NCBI GenBank assembly: GCA_025642075.2
Contig: JAODUO010000645.1
Span: 93,501-157,500, forward strand
Length of the DNA stretch: 64,000 nucleotides
Reading direction: 5' to 3'
Origin: Ridgeia piscesae
Taxonomy: Eukaryota > Annelida > Polychaeta > Sabellida > Siboglinidae
Below are positions 14,566-27,100 of the stretch, piece by piece (position 1 is the stretch's first letter; each line of letters opens with the position of its first letter). Made by a program: the position numbers and the translations under genes. The notes beneath the pieces are model-generated. The model had not been told where the DNA came from, searched no databases, and saw only the letters and a program-made list of their open reading frames with translations.

Positions 14566-15000
14566 CCATCCTTCTTAGCCAGTTGTTTTCACAAACCTGC
14601 ATCTGTTCTTGTTTCTCTGTGTCATCATCTCTAGGCCATACATGTACATAACACATGAGGTGAGCACCTTTCATTTCAGTTTATAAGATATCCGTCTGTC
14701 TATCATCACACCTTCAACTTTCCTTCAAGTGTTTAATATAAGCGTTTAATTTAACTGTGCTTACATTAGAGTAAGTGATGTATGCCTATTGTGTTGTGTA
14801 AAAATGCATTTATTATTGTGTGTGTGTTTGTGTGTGTATGCATGTGTGTGTGCATGTCTGCATATGTGTGACTAAAGATGGTAATGCCCTGTCATGAAGC
14901 CACTACATCTAGCTTTCTCTAGAAGACACACCTATTTGTTAATGGTGATGACAATGTTCATGAAGATGAAAGAATAAAGTTTAATATCATATACAGTGTA

Positions 15001-15046
15001 TATATATATGGCCTATATATGTATTTATATACATATATATATATAC

Positions 15047-15080
<34 letters not shown>
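15001..15080. repeat. (AT)n microsatellite
   Basis: Imperfect, then perfect, TA dinucleotide tract next to the second poly-A site of the membrane-protein gene. Confidence 0.9.
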
Positions 15081-15085
<5 letters not shown>

Positions 15086-15509
15086 CACTGTGAAACTTAC
15101 TGCCTTAGGTAATCTTTGTTAGGAACAAAGTAACTGGAATTTAGTTGTTCTATTGATTGGCAAGTGTGGTGTACTGTATAAAGAAAATCTTATGTGTCTG
15201 TTGATGCCGTTTTAAAATTGCTAGTATTTACACAATCGGTAGACGATTTGTACCGAATGTACTGAATGTTTAATGTACTATGTGTGATCAAATAAAGGTT
15301 CATGTCTTAAAAATACAACTATGTTTACAAAAAGTCTTGATGTCGTTGAAGAAAGTTTTGGAGCCTTGTCTCTCCCTTCAATAACATAAGTCTGCCCACC
15401 CACCAATGCCACTTCCAGCAATGTAATCAATTTGAAGATGATCCATCAAATCAGTTAGGAAATACCCCGGTAGTCCTGTAATTACATTTCAAAATTTAAA
15501 AGATGAAAG

Positions 15510-16345
15510 AAGATCAATCAACTCGTATATGCAGTGCATTATGCAGGATAACATTTTTGCCAGTCCCACTTTTTTTGGTGGCTGTTAACTCGAATACATA
15601 CAAGCCAGTTGAGATGTGTCTTAAAGGGATACTCCAGTCAGTGAGAGGTTCACACTATCAACTTACATATGTATATTATATTTATTGTGCCTGGTAAATG
15701 TGCACAAAGATCATTAATAAACAATAATTATTAGCTATAGTTTAATGGTATCAAAAACATGCTATCTTAGATTCAGGGCGCTGCCATCTTGAGACTTATG
15801 CGCCAGTGACGTAAGCCAAATCGTTTACGTCACTGGCGCATTGTTGAAAAAGGCAAGGATTGGCGGAATCTTCGCTAATAATTGTGATAGTGATGTAGGC
15901 AATCCGCGACGTACTGGATACATCAAATACCATTGGACAGACATAGGATGTTTGAACGTGCATGCGCCAGTGACATAAGCGGTTTATGTCACTGGCGCAT
16001 AAGTCTCAAGATGGCAACGCCCTGAATCCAACATGGAATGTTTCTGGTACAATTATACTATAATTAATTGTTTATTAACGATCTTTATACATACTTACTA
16101 GGCACAACCAATATACTATACAGAGTAAGTAAATGGTGTTAATCTCTCACTGACTGGAGTATCCCTTTAAGACCTGAAACAAACTACAAACACATGTGTG
16201 ACACCCGATTTTCAAGCCATACTAGAAAATATTTCTGATTTTTGGAGACCTTTTTTGCTCCGTCAGTTTTGTACATGTCAACCACCAATCCAGTGATGTT
16301 TCTATCTGTCCACGACGGGTGTTACCCATCAAATGATGGGTGGAT
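15510..16345 (+). repeat. Dispersed repeat, copy A, split by a foldback element
   Basis: Sequence on both sides of the 15621-16170 foldback element matches two other places in the window: 38280-38530 (+) and 51465-51775 (-). Shared landmarks in order are a TTTTGGTGG...GTTAACT stretch, GAGATGTGT, GACCTGAAA..ACAAACACATG, GTGACACC, TTTTTGCTCC and a CTGTCCACGACGGG-like segment. No coding capacity is visible. The type of element is unknown. Confidence 0.7.
15621..16170. mobile_element. 550-bp foldback MITE with TTAA target duplication
   Basis: The element starts TTAAAGGGATACTCCAGTCA and ends with its inverse, ACTGGAGTATCCCTTTAA. The two halves (about 15621-15860 and 15945-16170) are inverted copies across most of their length, including an internal GCGCCAGTGACGTAAGC-type palindrome present in both arms. 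TTAA occurs at each end. A related repeat at 51.6 kb lacks the insertion. The TTAA duplication is typical of piggyBac-type elements, but the AGGG terminus is not the classical one. It has no coding capacity and is presumably mobilised in trans. Confidence 0.85.
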
Positions 16346-16769
16346 GGGTGTCTACCTAAAGATATGAGTATATGGGATACGAGTCATACGACCAAAACTG
16401 CTTAGATATTGTAAGGCAAATGAGTACACCACATTCTACATGTTTAACTCATCACTAAAAGAACTTAGTTCCTCTAGAATGCAAAGAAGCAAACATTAGG
16501 CCTTCATTTACAAAGGTGTTGGGAAGAAATCAGAAAATAACAGGCCAGTGAGTTTGACATAAGTTGTATGCAAGTTGTTAAAAACGTTAATTAGAGATGT
16601 GTAAAAGATAAACTAAAGGAAGTCAGAATGCAGTCACTGATACAGGGGGTAAATTTGTAACTTGGCATGAACAGTGATGATCTCTGCCCCAGTCTGCTCT
16701 CAGACACATGACATATGTCAAGAAGTGTTGGGTTAGTTTGTAGCTCTGACGTAGGTCTCTACCAGCAAC

Positions 16770-17335
16770 CATGTATAGGTTCACATGGTACATACTATGT
16801 ACTTTATAGGGTTGCATGGTAGTGATGGTACATACCATGTACCATATAGAGCTGTACAGTACATACCATGTACCATAACTTGTTGACAGTTCCATCATTT
16901 CCATGCTCCAATGACAACTTTTGCCTGACCCCATGTATGACTACCCAAATGATTTTGTTTGTGCATCTCTGAGCTTGAACTTTTTAAGGGTATGGATGCT
17001 ATAACAGTTTTTCAATTATTATTATAAAGAGCCATATGCTACATACCATATAGAGCCACACGGTACATACCATGTCCCATATAGAGCCATATGGTACAAA
17101 TGATGTACCCTATATAGCCATATGATACATACTATGTACCATATAGACCAATACAGTAAATACCATGTACCATAATGAGCCATACAGTAAATACCATGTA
17201 CCATAATTATAGAGCCATACAGCAAATACCATGCACCATAATGAGCCATACAGTAAATACCATGTACCATATAGAGCCATACAGTAAATACCATGTACCA
17301 TATAGAGCCATACTGTAAATACCATGTACCATCAT
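16770..17335. repeat. CCATGTACCATATAGAGCC tandem repeat, two blocks
   Basis: Block one (about 16770-16880) and block two (about 17030-17335) consist of about 31-bp units such as AGAGCCATACAGTAAATACC followed by ATGTACCATAT. Block two has about nine units. It is the same family as at 9478-9650. Confidence 0.85.
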
Positions 17336-17339
17336 GCCC

Positions 17340-18436
17340 CTCTTTCCCACAATGAATTATGTATTGAGCAGGACTCTACCAGACAGTCATCCACAACTCT
17401 ACTACAAATCTTTGTTCATCATATTTAATAATCATTATCATCAGTGGTCAGTTATATATACGGACCAAATTATTTATAGCACCCTGGTACTTAAATGACT
17501 TCTGAAACCTCATAAAACAGTACCTAAACTATTAACACCATAAATAATACTGTAATTGATAAATAAGATACATAAACAGGCTTTAGACTTAATATGCTAG
17601 AGATGAAATATACATTAACTTATAAACCTAATATAAACAAAACTCTAACATATGGTGATTTATTTTAAACCAATATTTATTTTACACAATTATTTATTTT
17701 ATATCAACATCAACACAAATGGTGCATTCTGCATGGCTCAATGTTTTCATTTTTACATAAGTGGCCATTATAACCTATTTTGTTCTGGATTGATAATTTA
17801 TCAATTTTCTTTCTCTGCACATGAACCATTTAACTTACCTTGTGAGGGAAATTGGTGAAATTGTCACATCTTGTTTATTAGAAAAAAAACCAGACCTGAT
17901 ACCTCTCAATTCCATCCCAATGTGATGACAGATTTTGAAATATTGGTGCATTCTGCCAATTAATCATCACAGTGTGATATGAGAGACATTGTTAATGGCT
18001 CCAAGCTTAAATGCCAAGTGTAAATTCTTGCAGTCAATCAGTGTGAATATGAGAGCGACTAGCATATATTTATTGATCTAATACAGTAGCATATTCATTA
18101 TTAAATTTTGGTGGACAAACACGTATCTTGTAAATGTTCTCAAAACACTATTCACCCACCACATCAAAATGCAATTTTTAAAGAGACTCGGAAAGTAATG
18201 GTGGACAGGACAGTAATTGTAGTCTGAGGGTATCATACCGCACCAGTGACTTCACCGTACCCAGCAAGACTCCAGTCTGGGACAGCTGCAATGAATGGCT
18301 GAATCCAGCAACAGGGGCACACACAGTCACAGGTCAACACTGCCAGGCCACACACACTGCATCCGTGACCGTGTTACACAGAGCTCTGCATTCAGACTTC
18401 TACGCAAGCTCCATCCTTGACTGGGTTACAAAGAAT
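17340..18436. other. AT-rich intergenic stretch
   Basis: No gene, splice-paired exon or named repeat was found between the tandem block ending near 17335 and the DMAC2L stop codon. The right part presumably includes the DMAC2L 3' untranslated region (minus strand). Confidence 0.5.
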
Positions 18437-21400
18437 TCAGCCTCCAGACTTGTCGGGTGCCTCAATGTCCTTGTAGACGATGGTGCAGTCTGGCAGGTCT
18501 CTCCTCAGTGCCTTGTAGCAGCGTTGTCTGTCTCGTATGCCCGGTAGATCATAGAGCAGTAGGCTCTGGAGCAACCTGGAAGCCATAAACAATGTATTCC
18601 TTAACACTGAGTGTTCTTCTGTTTTCATAAAGAAAGTAATGCGATGCTTTGTATGATAAAAATATTTCACTTGACTTGTTGCCTCGTCACTTTTAAGAGG
18701 CAGTTGGAAACTCACTTATTCTCGGCTCTGTATTAAGTGTAGACACCTGTGAGTTTATTTAATTTTTATTATTTATTTATTTTTATTTTACCTATTTATT
18801 ATCTTGTACACGTTTTTACAGTAATTTTACGCAATGCCTTCACACATTTATTATCAATATACCCTTTATTTTAATAATCATCTTTAGCTAACTTATTTAT
18901 ATATCATTTATTACTATTACGTTTATACACATTTTATGTATTATTTTTATACACATTTTATGTATTATCATTTACTTTAAAAAAATTAATATTACTAAAC
19001 TTGCATTACTACTATTCTGCACATATCCAGCTACACATAATAATTATTCATGTACTCACAGCGCCTCCGAATGGATTTTATCTAGATTTATGGCGCTATA
19101 TACATGTTCTTATTATTATATATTCCTTAACACTAAGTGTTCTTCTGTTTTCATAAAGAAAGTAATGCAATGCTTTGGGTAACAAAAATATTTCACTTAA
19201 CTTTTTATATCAACTTGAAATTTGCAATGTACAGTGTATTTCCCTGATGACATCATCAAATTTGCTATTATTTTCAGTTATTTATGCAGGGTTGCAATGG
19301 CAGCCATCATTTTTGTGAAATCTTGCAGTTTGTTTCATACATTAAAAAAACTAAAAATAACTTGAATACGCAACTCAGTGCAGTGACACAGTCATGTTCT
19401 TTACGTGTCCTTGACACAACGTGTGTTAATAAATGCTGGATATGTGACCTGTTCTAACAAAATGAGACACATGTTAAAAAAAGGTTAGTAATACCATCGG
19501 AAAGAATATTTATTAAGCTTTCCTATGGTGCAAAAATTATGGAGCTAGCTCACGCACAGCCAAAGTTATTCGACACTGAACATGCCCGGGGTAGAAAGCT
19601 TCAAACTGAGAAAATCGCATTTGAAGTTAACGGTCACGCAAGTACATGATCGAGTGCGTTGTCATTCCTAATTCAGCTGTTTTGCTTCTATTTCACCTTT
19701 TGATGTATTCTAAACCCCCTCCCAAGTCGCGCTTATTGTCGAAGATATGTCTTGCAAGTTGTTTATTATGGTTATCGCAATATAATCCGAGTATTTAGCA
19801 GGTGTTTCGTTGCGGCAATCCGATCGATTCTACTTGTTTACGGCTAGCGACTGCGCATTGCACATGCGTTCGCAGCTTTAAGCCAATCAGGAGACCGCTA
19901 TCAGCTGTGCCTGACAACTGGTGACGTTTCTTTACAGATAGGTCTCTCAGTTAAACATTCCTATTGGCTAAAATTGACGTCATTGGGGATTTCTTCTAGC
20001 AGATTCAGACAGTGTACATGCTGGGCTTTCCCGTAGTACCAAATATGTCCACCATGCGGCAAGGGAAATGGTAGGTAGTAAAATGTACTAAATACTTGTA
20101 GTAATATAAATGGCAAATATGCATTGACAGTTGCTAGAAAAGACATTAAAGTGTGCTTTGGTGACAAAAAGTCAAAATCGTAAAATATCACTGCAATGTT
20201 TATACGGTGTTTTCTCGAAATCAAGTTTGCTGACATGCGACTCATTTCGTTAGAACAGTTCACATATAATGAGTTAATGCAGTGTAACCAGTGGCAATTG
20301 ATGACTTGTGTAACTGCACTACCTGGATGTGTAGTACCGTAGGATCCCAATTGTTCATGCAAAACATGGGCTCTTAGAATGTTTCAATAACAAAGTAGAT
20401 TATGGCCAGGACGGTCCCCTTATGTGTTGGTGTTATTGAGACTTACGTGAGTTGTCCCAGTGACAAGAGACCATCGTCTGTGACGTCTCCACAACTACTG
20501 ATCTCCAGATGGCGCAGCGAGTCTTTGAGCAGCACCAGACGTTCTATGGCAGCGTCTTCCAGGTAGGCGCAGTGATGTAGTCGCACCTTCTGTAGCTCCT
20601 TCACGTGCTCTGTTCAACACAAACATAGAGCTTACTTCTCGCTGTGTCTGCTGGGGTGGAAATATCTCGGAAGCAGGGTAGAGAAAGACTGGGTAAGATC
20701 ATAAAGAAGGGGGAAAGTGTCACAGACAAGACACAAGACAAATTTGACACACACTACCCAAGATGACTAACAGACGTATGTCAAGATGACACACATCCAC
20801 TGAAGGTGGACTTTGAAACTGAGTAATTCAACGCAGTGGATGTTTTAAAGTGCCAAGGATTAGAACAACACAATATGTTGGTTCATTTGTGCCTTCGGCA
20901 ATCAAAGTGTTTTAACATGAGGATAGGTGGAACTAGAAATGACAATTAATGAATGGATGAGGGTGTATGGGGGTGATCCTAATTGTTTATAAAATATACT
21001 TTTGTGATTTTAATATATTTCAAGTAATGTTTTATAATGTTTATGTCTGTGTGAATATGATTTTTTTTAGTGTGGTATTTACCTTTACATGTTTATATTT
21101 ATATGCGGCACACAAGCAGAACTGTAATTTCTCTGCAGGAATTAAATAAAGTATTCTTACTGTTATAAACTGCTATAGTCTCTTCACTCACTCACTTACT
21201 CACTCTCACTCACTCTCACTCACTCACTCACTCACCGCACCCTTCCAATTGTTGACGACCTTTGCACTGCCCTTGACTATGAGAATGCTAAATCCAGTGG
21301 TTTTAATGCGCCACTAAGCTCGGATGCTGAGTATATTGGCGTCATAGAAGCTACAATTTTGTATATATCTGGGATTTACTAGTTGCAAAATGTTTGTTGA

Positions 21401-21668
21401 AAATATTTTTAGTAACTAAGCAGCTGCCTGTCCATAATGATAACCTATATATATAATGCTCATTTTTTAGAAGTCCAGAACGACTATATTTATGCCATGA
21501 AGCTGTCCATAACAGCCACCTGTCTATAATGACAGTATTACATCTAAGGCATCTACGTAGTTATATTTAAGATATAAAAAATGTATGTCTATTAATCAGA
21601 ACCAATTTAAAAAAACATTATTTGCATGCACATTTCCATAGCATGTTGAATATTAAATATATAAATAT

Positions 21669-21723
<55 letters not shown>

Positions 21724-22499
21724 ATTATTATAAAGTACTGACACTGTATCTAAGCCCAGAACAGAATAATATGGTTTCATTGAAGAAGAAAAGATGAGTG
21801 TTTATTAAAAATAATTTGCATATCACATAAAGTTTAAAGTCTCAGTCAGTCCATTTAACCAACTGAACAAAGCTTTTGGTGCCTACCAAAATGCTCAAAT
21901 CCAATCTCCATCAACTCAGCATCGACTGCATTGATCTCTTCAATCTTGTAGCTGCGGGAGGTGCCAACAGGGGGCAGTGTGTTGTATTCTTTCTCCCACT
22001 TCTCGCTGCCCTTCCAGCGAACGTGTGCACCACAGCGCATGAGCCACTCCGCACACGCTCGGTCGGCCCCAACCTCCTTGATACGCTCCCGGTCCGGTCT
22101 ACAATGATGGCAAGCTTGTTGTGAGTATAACACACACACGCACACACATATATATATGTATATATATATATTATACCGGGGTATATACAGGACTAAAAAT
22201 TTGCCAAACTTTCTACCTGTCCAGTGGACAAGTAACTGGACAAGTAGAACCACAGTTTCACTTGTCTGTATAACAACTCACTTGTCCCACAAAAAAAATC
22301 AATACCTACTTCTCTGTGATGTTTTGCTTGTCCTGGCTGTATACAGGTAAGTGGCTACATAGATAATACGTAGTAGCAATTTTGCTTGTACGGTAGCAAA
22401 TCCTGTTGTCGTGGGCTAACGGACAAGCGCAATTTCAAGCACTTATTATATATACATATATATACTGTATATATCGTTGACAGATAAGTGTAGCTATAT

Positions 22500-22539
<40 letters not shown>

Positions 22540-23042
22540 CTACATTATATATATATATATATATTGTTACTGGGTTCATTTAGATTCACTATACAAATAT
22601 AGGCACCTTTCTCAACACTGACTTGAATGAACTTTCAGCATCCTCATGTTACCTTCATCAGGATTATGCTGAATCATTCTCAGTTGTCATGTGACTTTGC
22701 CGATGGTTGTCACATGACAGCTGTTGCAAGAATATTTGGGACAGATTGTATTGATTACTGATTGTCTCTCTTGAATCTCAGTGTTGTTTATGGACCTCGT
22801 TTCATATGACAATTGTGTCAAAGTGATTCGTTTCAATGCTGATGAAGGCACAGTGATGATGCCAAAAGCACCATCTGAGCCACAAAGGATTCAGAAAGGT
22901 TATTTTATCTCTGGTAGGATATTGATGTTTTGAGATAAGTCTTCAGTGGCTACCTGTTGAAGACAACTGCCAGCATTCTCCAGAAGTTTCTTCTGCCTTG
23001 TCCTACAGGTGAACCAGGCAATGGTGGCAACTTCTGTCCTAG
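18437..23042 (-). CDS. DMAC2L: DMAC2L (ATP synthase coupling factor s / factor B homologue); first exon not located
   Basis: Four exons splice in frame on the minus strand: 22954-23042, 21887-22098, 20447-20609 and 18437-18575 (stop TGA). All have AG acceptors and GT donors with matching phases, giving 200 residues. Diagnostic stretches of the family are present: a NFWRMLAVVFNR segment, then DRERIKEVGADRACAEWLMR, a WEKEYNTLP motif, leucine-rich repeats (LRHLEISSCGDVTDDGLLSL) and the ending LQSLLLYDLPGIRDR. Family members are small leucine-rich-repeat proteins of the mitochondrial inner membrane linked to ATP synthase coupling and complex I assembly. The human protein is about 215 residues, so only the short targeting-peptide exon is missing. 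It should lie between 23043 and about 24000. One candidate is an ATG at 23974 followed by a basic, hydrophobic stretch (MFSIPPLYRFCKRFF), but no good donor supports it. Confidence 0.9.
18576..20446 (-). other. DMAC2L last intron
   Basis: It holds a LINE 3' end (18681-19116) flanked by about 90-bp direct repeats. The rest is AT-rich unique sequence with no further coding signal. Confidence 0.75.
18590..19206 (+). mobile_element. LINE 3' end flanked by ~90-bp direct repeats
   Basis: At 18692-18736 the + strand encodes FKRQLETHLFSALY then stop, the usual C-terminus of CR1/L2-like reverse transcriptases. An AT-rich tail follows, ending in GGCGCTATATACATG and TTATTATTATA near 19116. The sequence 18590-18680 (TATTCCTTAACACTGAGTGT and onward) is repeated with roughly 10% divergence at 19117-19206, immediately bracketing the LINE piece. 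This looks like an old 5'-truncated insertion with a long target-site duplication. Confidence 0.65.
20610..21886 (-). other. DMAC2L intron with simple repeats
   Basis: AT-rich intron. It contains a CACT tract near 21180-21235 and an (AT)n tract at about 21672-21718. No other feature is visible. Confidence 0.7.
22099..22953 (-). other. DMAC2L intron with AT microsatellites
   Basis: Contains TA-rich tracts at about 22138-22172, 22447-22475 and 22498-22563. The segment 22200-22345 repeats ACTTGTCC-type motifs. No coding signal. Confidence 0.65.
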
Positions 23043-23639
23043 CTGCAAAGAAAGCATTGTAATTAACCTAATCTATATACACTAAACAACTGATTACTTT
23101 ATTTTATTTATTTACATAAGGGATTTATGTCCGTGATCACGATCATCGTCGTTCAGTTGGATTATGCACGTAGTACTGTGCGTGCAGTGTAAATTATCAT
23201 AATCCGGATACCACGTTGGGGTTACGCGAGTAACTCGATTAGCTCAATCGAAGTCGGCCTTTGGTTTAGGTTTGCAATTTTCCACACAGTGCTTGCATTT
23301 CTTTTCAGCATAGATTAATGGGAAACACAGAGAACTGCCCCAAGGCCAAGCCATGGGGTTCTCCAGATTTCTTGGAAAACGTCCTGCCTGCATGTAACAA
23401 AACTCCCTATTTATCCCAAAGAAGCCTAGGGATAGGCTGCAACCAATCACCATAGAAGAATTTAACCGACAGAAGATTTATGAGAAATGTTGATGGTTTC
23501 TTGCAGGTGGAATTTGTTGAAGATACTCAGCCTCTATCCATCATAGTAAGAGTCCCTGCTCTTCCAAACTGATATCTGTGCTGCCACTTATCAACCCGGG
23601 CCGGAGTGCCTTATTCTTAATTACTGCGCAGATCGCCGA

Positions 23640-24112
23640 TCATTGTGTGATTGTTACCTTTTGCAAAGGTTTCTTACACGCTCTTTAGGAAATTCCAAAC
23701 CTACTGTCTACTGGATTTACCCCACGCCACTTCTGACACATACACGGACCGCAGACTTCATAACCGAAATCGTGAACATATCAGCTACTTGTCAAATGTC
23801 CAAACAATGTCAATCGCCATCTGGTGACACTTTGTGAAGTTACATTTGCCAAGAAACAGGAAGTGCTTACAACATGCGTCACATGTAAAGCTGCGTTTGA
23901 TTGCTGCGTCGGTTAACCAACAACGAATCAAAGAATCGCTTACAAAAACGATATAATGGCGGAATGGAAAACATGAGTAGCCACGTATTTTCGTCCTGTT
24001 GTCGTTGTCAATTTTGGTGACTGTAACTAACTGCATGCATTATAGAGTAAAAAATATCATCCGTTATCTATTGACATCAGCGTGTTGCAAACATCCATGG
24101 CATCAAATACAG
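23640..24112. promoter_or_regulatory. Probable shared promoter of DMAC2L (-) and SLC30A6 (+)
   Basis: The two genes are head to head here. The segment is richer in CG dinucleotides than its surroundings. It carries an ATAATGGCGGAA element at about 23953-23964 that fits the YY1 core often found at animal housekeeping starts. No TATA box is obvious. Start sites are inferred from gene positions only. Confidence 0.4.
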
Positions 24113-27100
24113 GTAAACTCTAAATTCAAAGGTAAAACGCATAATTTTCACGTCGATCGTCAGAATTAAACCGACGTGTCTTGACAGTCGCCGCGACGCC
24201 GGTTGATGACAGTAGATGAGTGACAGTGAATCTGTATAGGGTACCTTCGTAAGAAACCAATAGTGGTTATTATATACGACGGGTGTGTGTGCGCATGTTA
24301 TTGAGTGTGTGACTGAGCCTCAAGTAAGGCGGCTGAAATAAGTTATGCCTTAATTGGATTCAATCTGAATATGCGACTCGTTAAGTTTATTCCAACCAAT
24401 AATTAATTGGTAAAAAAAATCTGGGCTGTAGGTACTATGTAGCATCTGGTGTTATGGGTTGTCCTTCAGCTTTGTCATTTTGATATGAGTGCTTGATGGC
24501 ATTGGCCATTGTGAATAAGGTATTCTGGACAGTGTCCCTGAACAGTCCATTTCTAGAGATGAACCAGGGGTATGTCCCCCTATATGACAGTATGTAATGG
24601 TCAAACAGTAACCGACTACCTCAACGTTTGATTTTAAGAGGGCTAGAGTCAATTCCAGTCAATCAATTCCAATTCTCACTCCAATTCATTGTGAAATTCC
24701 TTTTATTCATTTCCAATTAAATTTCTTTCAATTCAATTTTTTCAATTCCAATTAAATTTCTTTCAATTCATTTTCTCTCTCCAAATCATGGTTTTTCAAT
24801 TCAATTTCTTTCAATTCCATCTTTAATCCTTCAATTCCAATTCACATAACAAAAGTTCACCATAAAATTATACGATTAGTGTGCAAACGGTGGGGGGGGT
24901 TGTAATTGATTTGAAACAGTAGAGCAGCATATTAAAATGGTTTTGACTCACTGACACGCAGCATAATGAAGCATGCAGAAATAAGATAAACAGTTAATTC
25001 AGAATATTTCAGTGCATCAACCAGTGTTTAAACGTCAATACAGGCAAGGTGTTACAAACTGATTGAGTAGCTCAGAAGAACATATAAAACCACCGAATGG
25101 CTACTGTCACATTCTGCTTGTAATCTACAAGTATTGTCAGTCTTCACTGGGCTTATGTTTGCATTGGTAATCGTTCGACTATAACTGGTTACACTTTGGA
25201 CTGTTTGGAGATATCCTGGCTTCACTTGTGGAACCTGGGTAGTCCCAGTATTTGCTTAGATTGTGATACTGGGAAAGTGTGATTGTTATATGGGTAATTT
25301 TAATGTTCTTTGAAGCAGTCCCCACTCAGCACTCATTCACACAAGGCAGTAGGACAAGCCTAATTGACTTCCCATTCATAAGTTTCATCCACTGATTAGT
25401 TGCTGGGTAATGTTTAACCAGCAGCTTCATTGTCCAATGTTTCTTGATCATTAAACACCATTGCCTGCACAGCAATACTCCCAATTGTCTGTAAAAATCC
25501 TTCACAACATCACAACAAAATCAGATGCTCAATTCCTTTTCTTCCAATTCAATTACAAATCTTTCAATTCTAATTCAATTCAAATCTTTCAATTACAATT
25601 CAATTTTTTCCAAATCTTTCAATTACAATTCCTACTACAATTGCGGAAGTGAATTGGAATTGAATTGATCAATTCCAATTCTTTTTTTAATTGGTCCCGG
25701 CCCTGTGTGACAGTTTGAAACAGTCTGTCTATGTGAGTGTGACCAGGATCTGTGACTCTTCTCTGACTTGAGCCCCACTCCCTGATCACCAACACAGATG
25801 TACGTTGAGTGGAGTCAATTATATGTAAACTAAAACAGGCAATGTTATAGAGTGACACCAAGTGACCAAGCTATAATAATTACATAGTAACTGAAGATAA
25901 TCAATGAGCTGGTCCATCATGCTTTTTATAATGCAACTGCAGAACAGTCCACATCCGCTCAGATTTATTGAACAGGATATTGACAAATCCTTATTGGAGA
26001 ACCCAGATTGCTAATAAAACGATAATTGTTGGAACAGCATATAAATAAAAACTACTACTGGTGTAAAAAAATCTGCAGACGTTATGTTCCAAGTCACTTA
26101 TAATGTCCCAAAAGTTATGGACAGTGTATCTTTAAAAAAGATAAATAAAAGTGATGTTTAAGATGCACAAATACACCACAGTGCCATTATTAGTGCTAAT
26201 CACATTTAATATCCAGTGATTTGTGTTTAACCTTAAATGCAAAAATAACATGTACAAACTTATAAATAAATTTAGGACATAAAGTCTGTAAGCTGTATCT
26301 AGAACATGTAAACTTTTGGTGCAAGTAAAAAACAGTAAATAATGTATGTATGCAGTTTCAGATAAGAAAAAAATTGATGACACAGGTAAGTGTATTTGAA
26401 AGTGGAGAAATACATTCCATAAATAATGCTAATACATGTACTAACATGAAATGTGTGCTTCTTTAATATTTTCTTTCATAAAACCATAAAATTTACAATT
26501 TAATTCTTTTTAAATAGGTTGTTACTATCCTGTAGACATATTTATTACAATAATATTGGTTTATTCCATGTTAAAGTGAAACAAAAGCTTATTTTTTTCA
26601 TGTTATGCACATAAATTAACCATTTGCAACTACTGTCAGCAACTCAGAATTTTGTGGCAAAGTGGAAGATTCTAATAAAATGATTATATATCTTGGAAGC
26701 TGACATCTTTCACTTGGTGAGTGGTTGACCAACTTGATCAATAAGTGCAGAGCTGTGACGTTGGTTATGACGTGCTAGTGTCCTTGGTTTAATAGAAATG
26801 TATATAAATACACGAGCTCATTTATTGGTTTCTATTATATTGTGGATTCAGAAAGTGAGTCACAACAGTTTCTATAAGACCATACAATCCACCATAGTGC
26901 TGTAACATTTTTCAAATTACGTTAGTGGCATAACCAGCCAAAACCAAATTATCATAACAATATTTGCTAAGATGGTTAGCCAAAACATAAGGGTTCACTG
27001 AGCATGTTAAACAGGCCTAATATTACCATTTTTTTAAAGGTGCTGTCCGTGTAACTTGAGTTTTGTGTCTTCAGTGTTTTCTTCCAAACTGCTTGCATAC

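Larger units (their letters stand above)
10279..15310 (+). other. Probable long 3' untranslated region with two poly-A signals
   Basis: From the stop codon at 10278 to the AATAAA hexamers at 14973-14978 and 15291-15296 no further exon with good splice signals is seen, so this is read as 3' UTR and downstream DNA of the membrane-protein gene. Most of it (10733-14565) is a 51-bp minisatellite; 14816-14870 is a TG-rich tract and 15000-15080 an AT microsatellite. Whether the mature transcript really includes the minisatellite is unknown. Confidence 0.4.

Noticed and set aside
10590..14651. 1353-codon open frame on the + strand
   Set aside because: It is produced by the 51/29-bp minisatellite, whose unit has no stop in any + frame. 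The 29-bp units shift the frame repeatedly, so no protein sequence is being conserved.
23785..24036. 83-codon minus-strand frame as DMAC2L exon 1
   Set aside because: It has no similarity to the family's N-terminus and no donor in the phase needed to join the exon at 23042. A different frame starting at 23974 looks more like a targeting peptide but also lacks a good donor.
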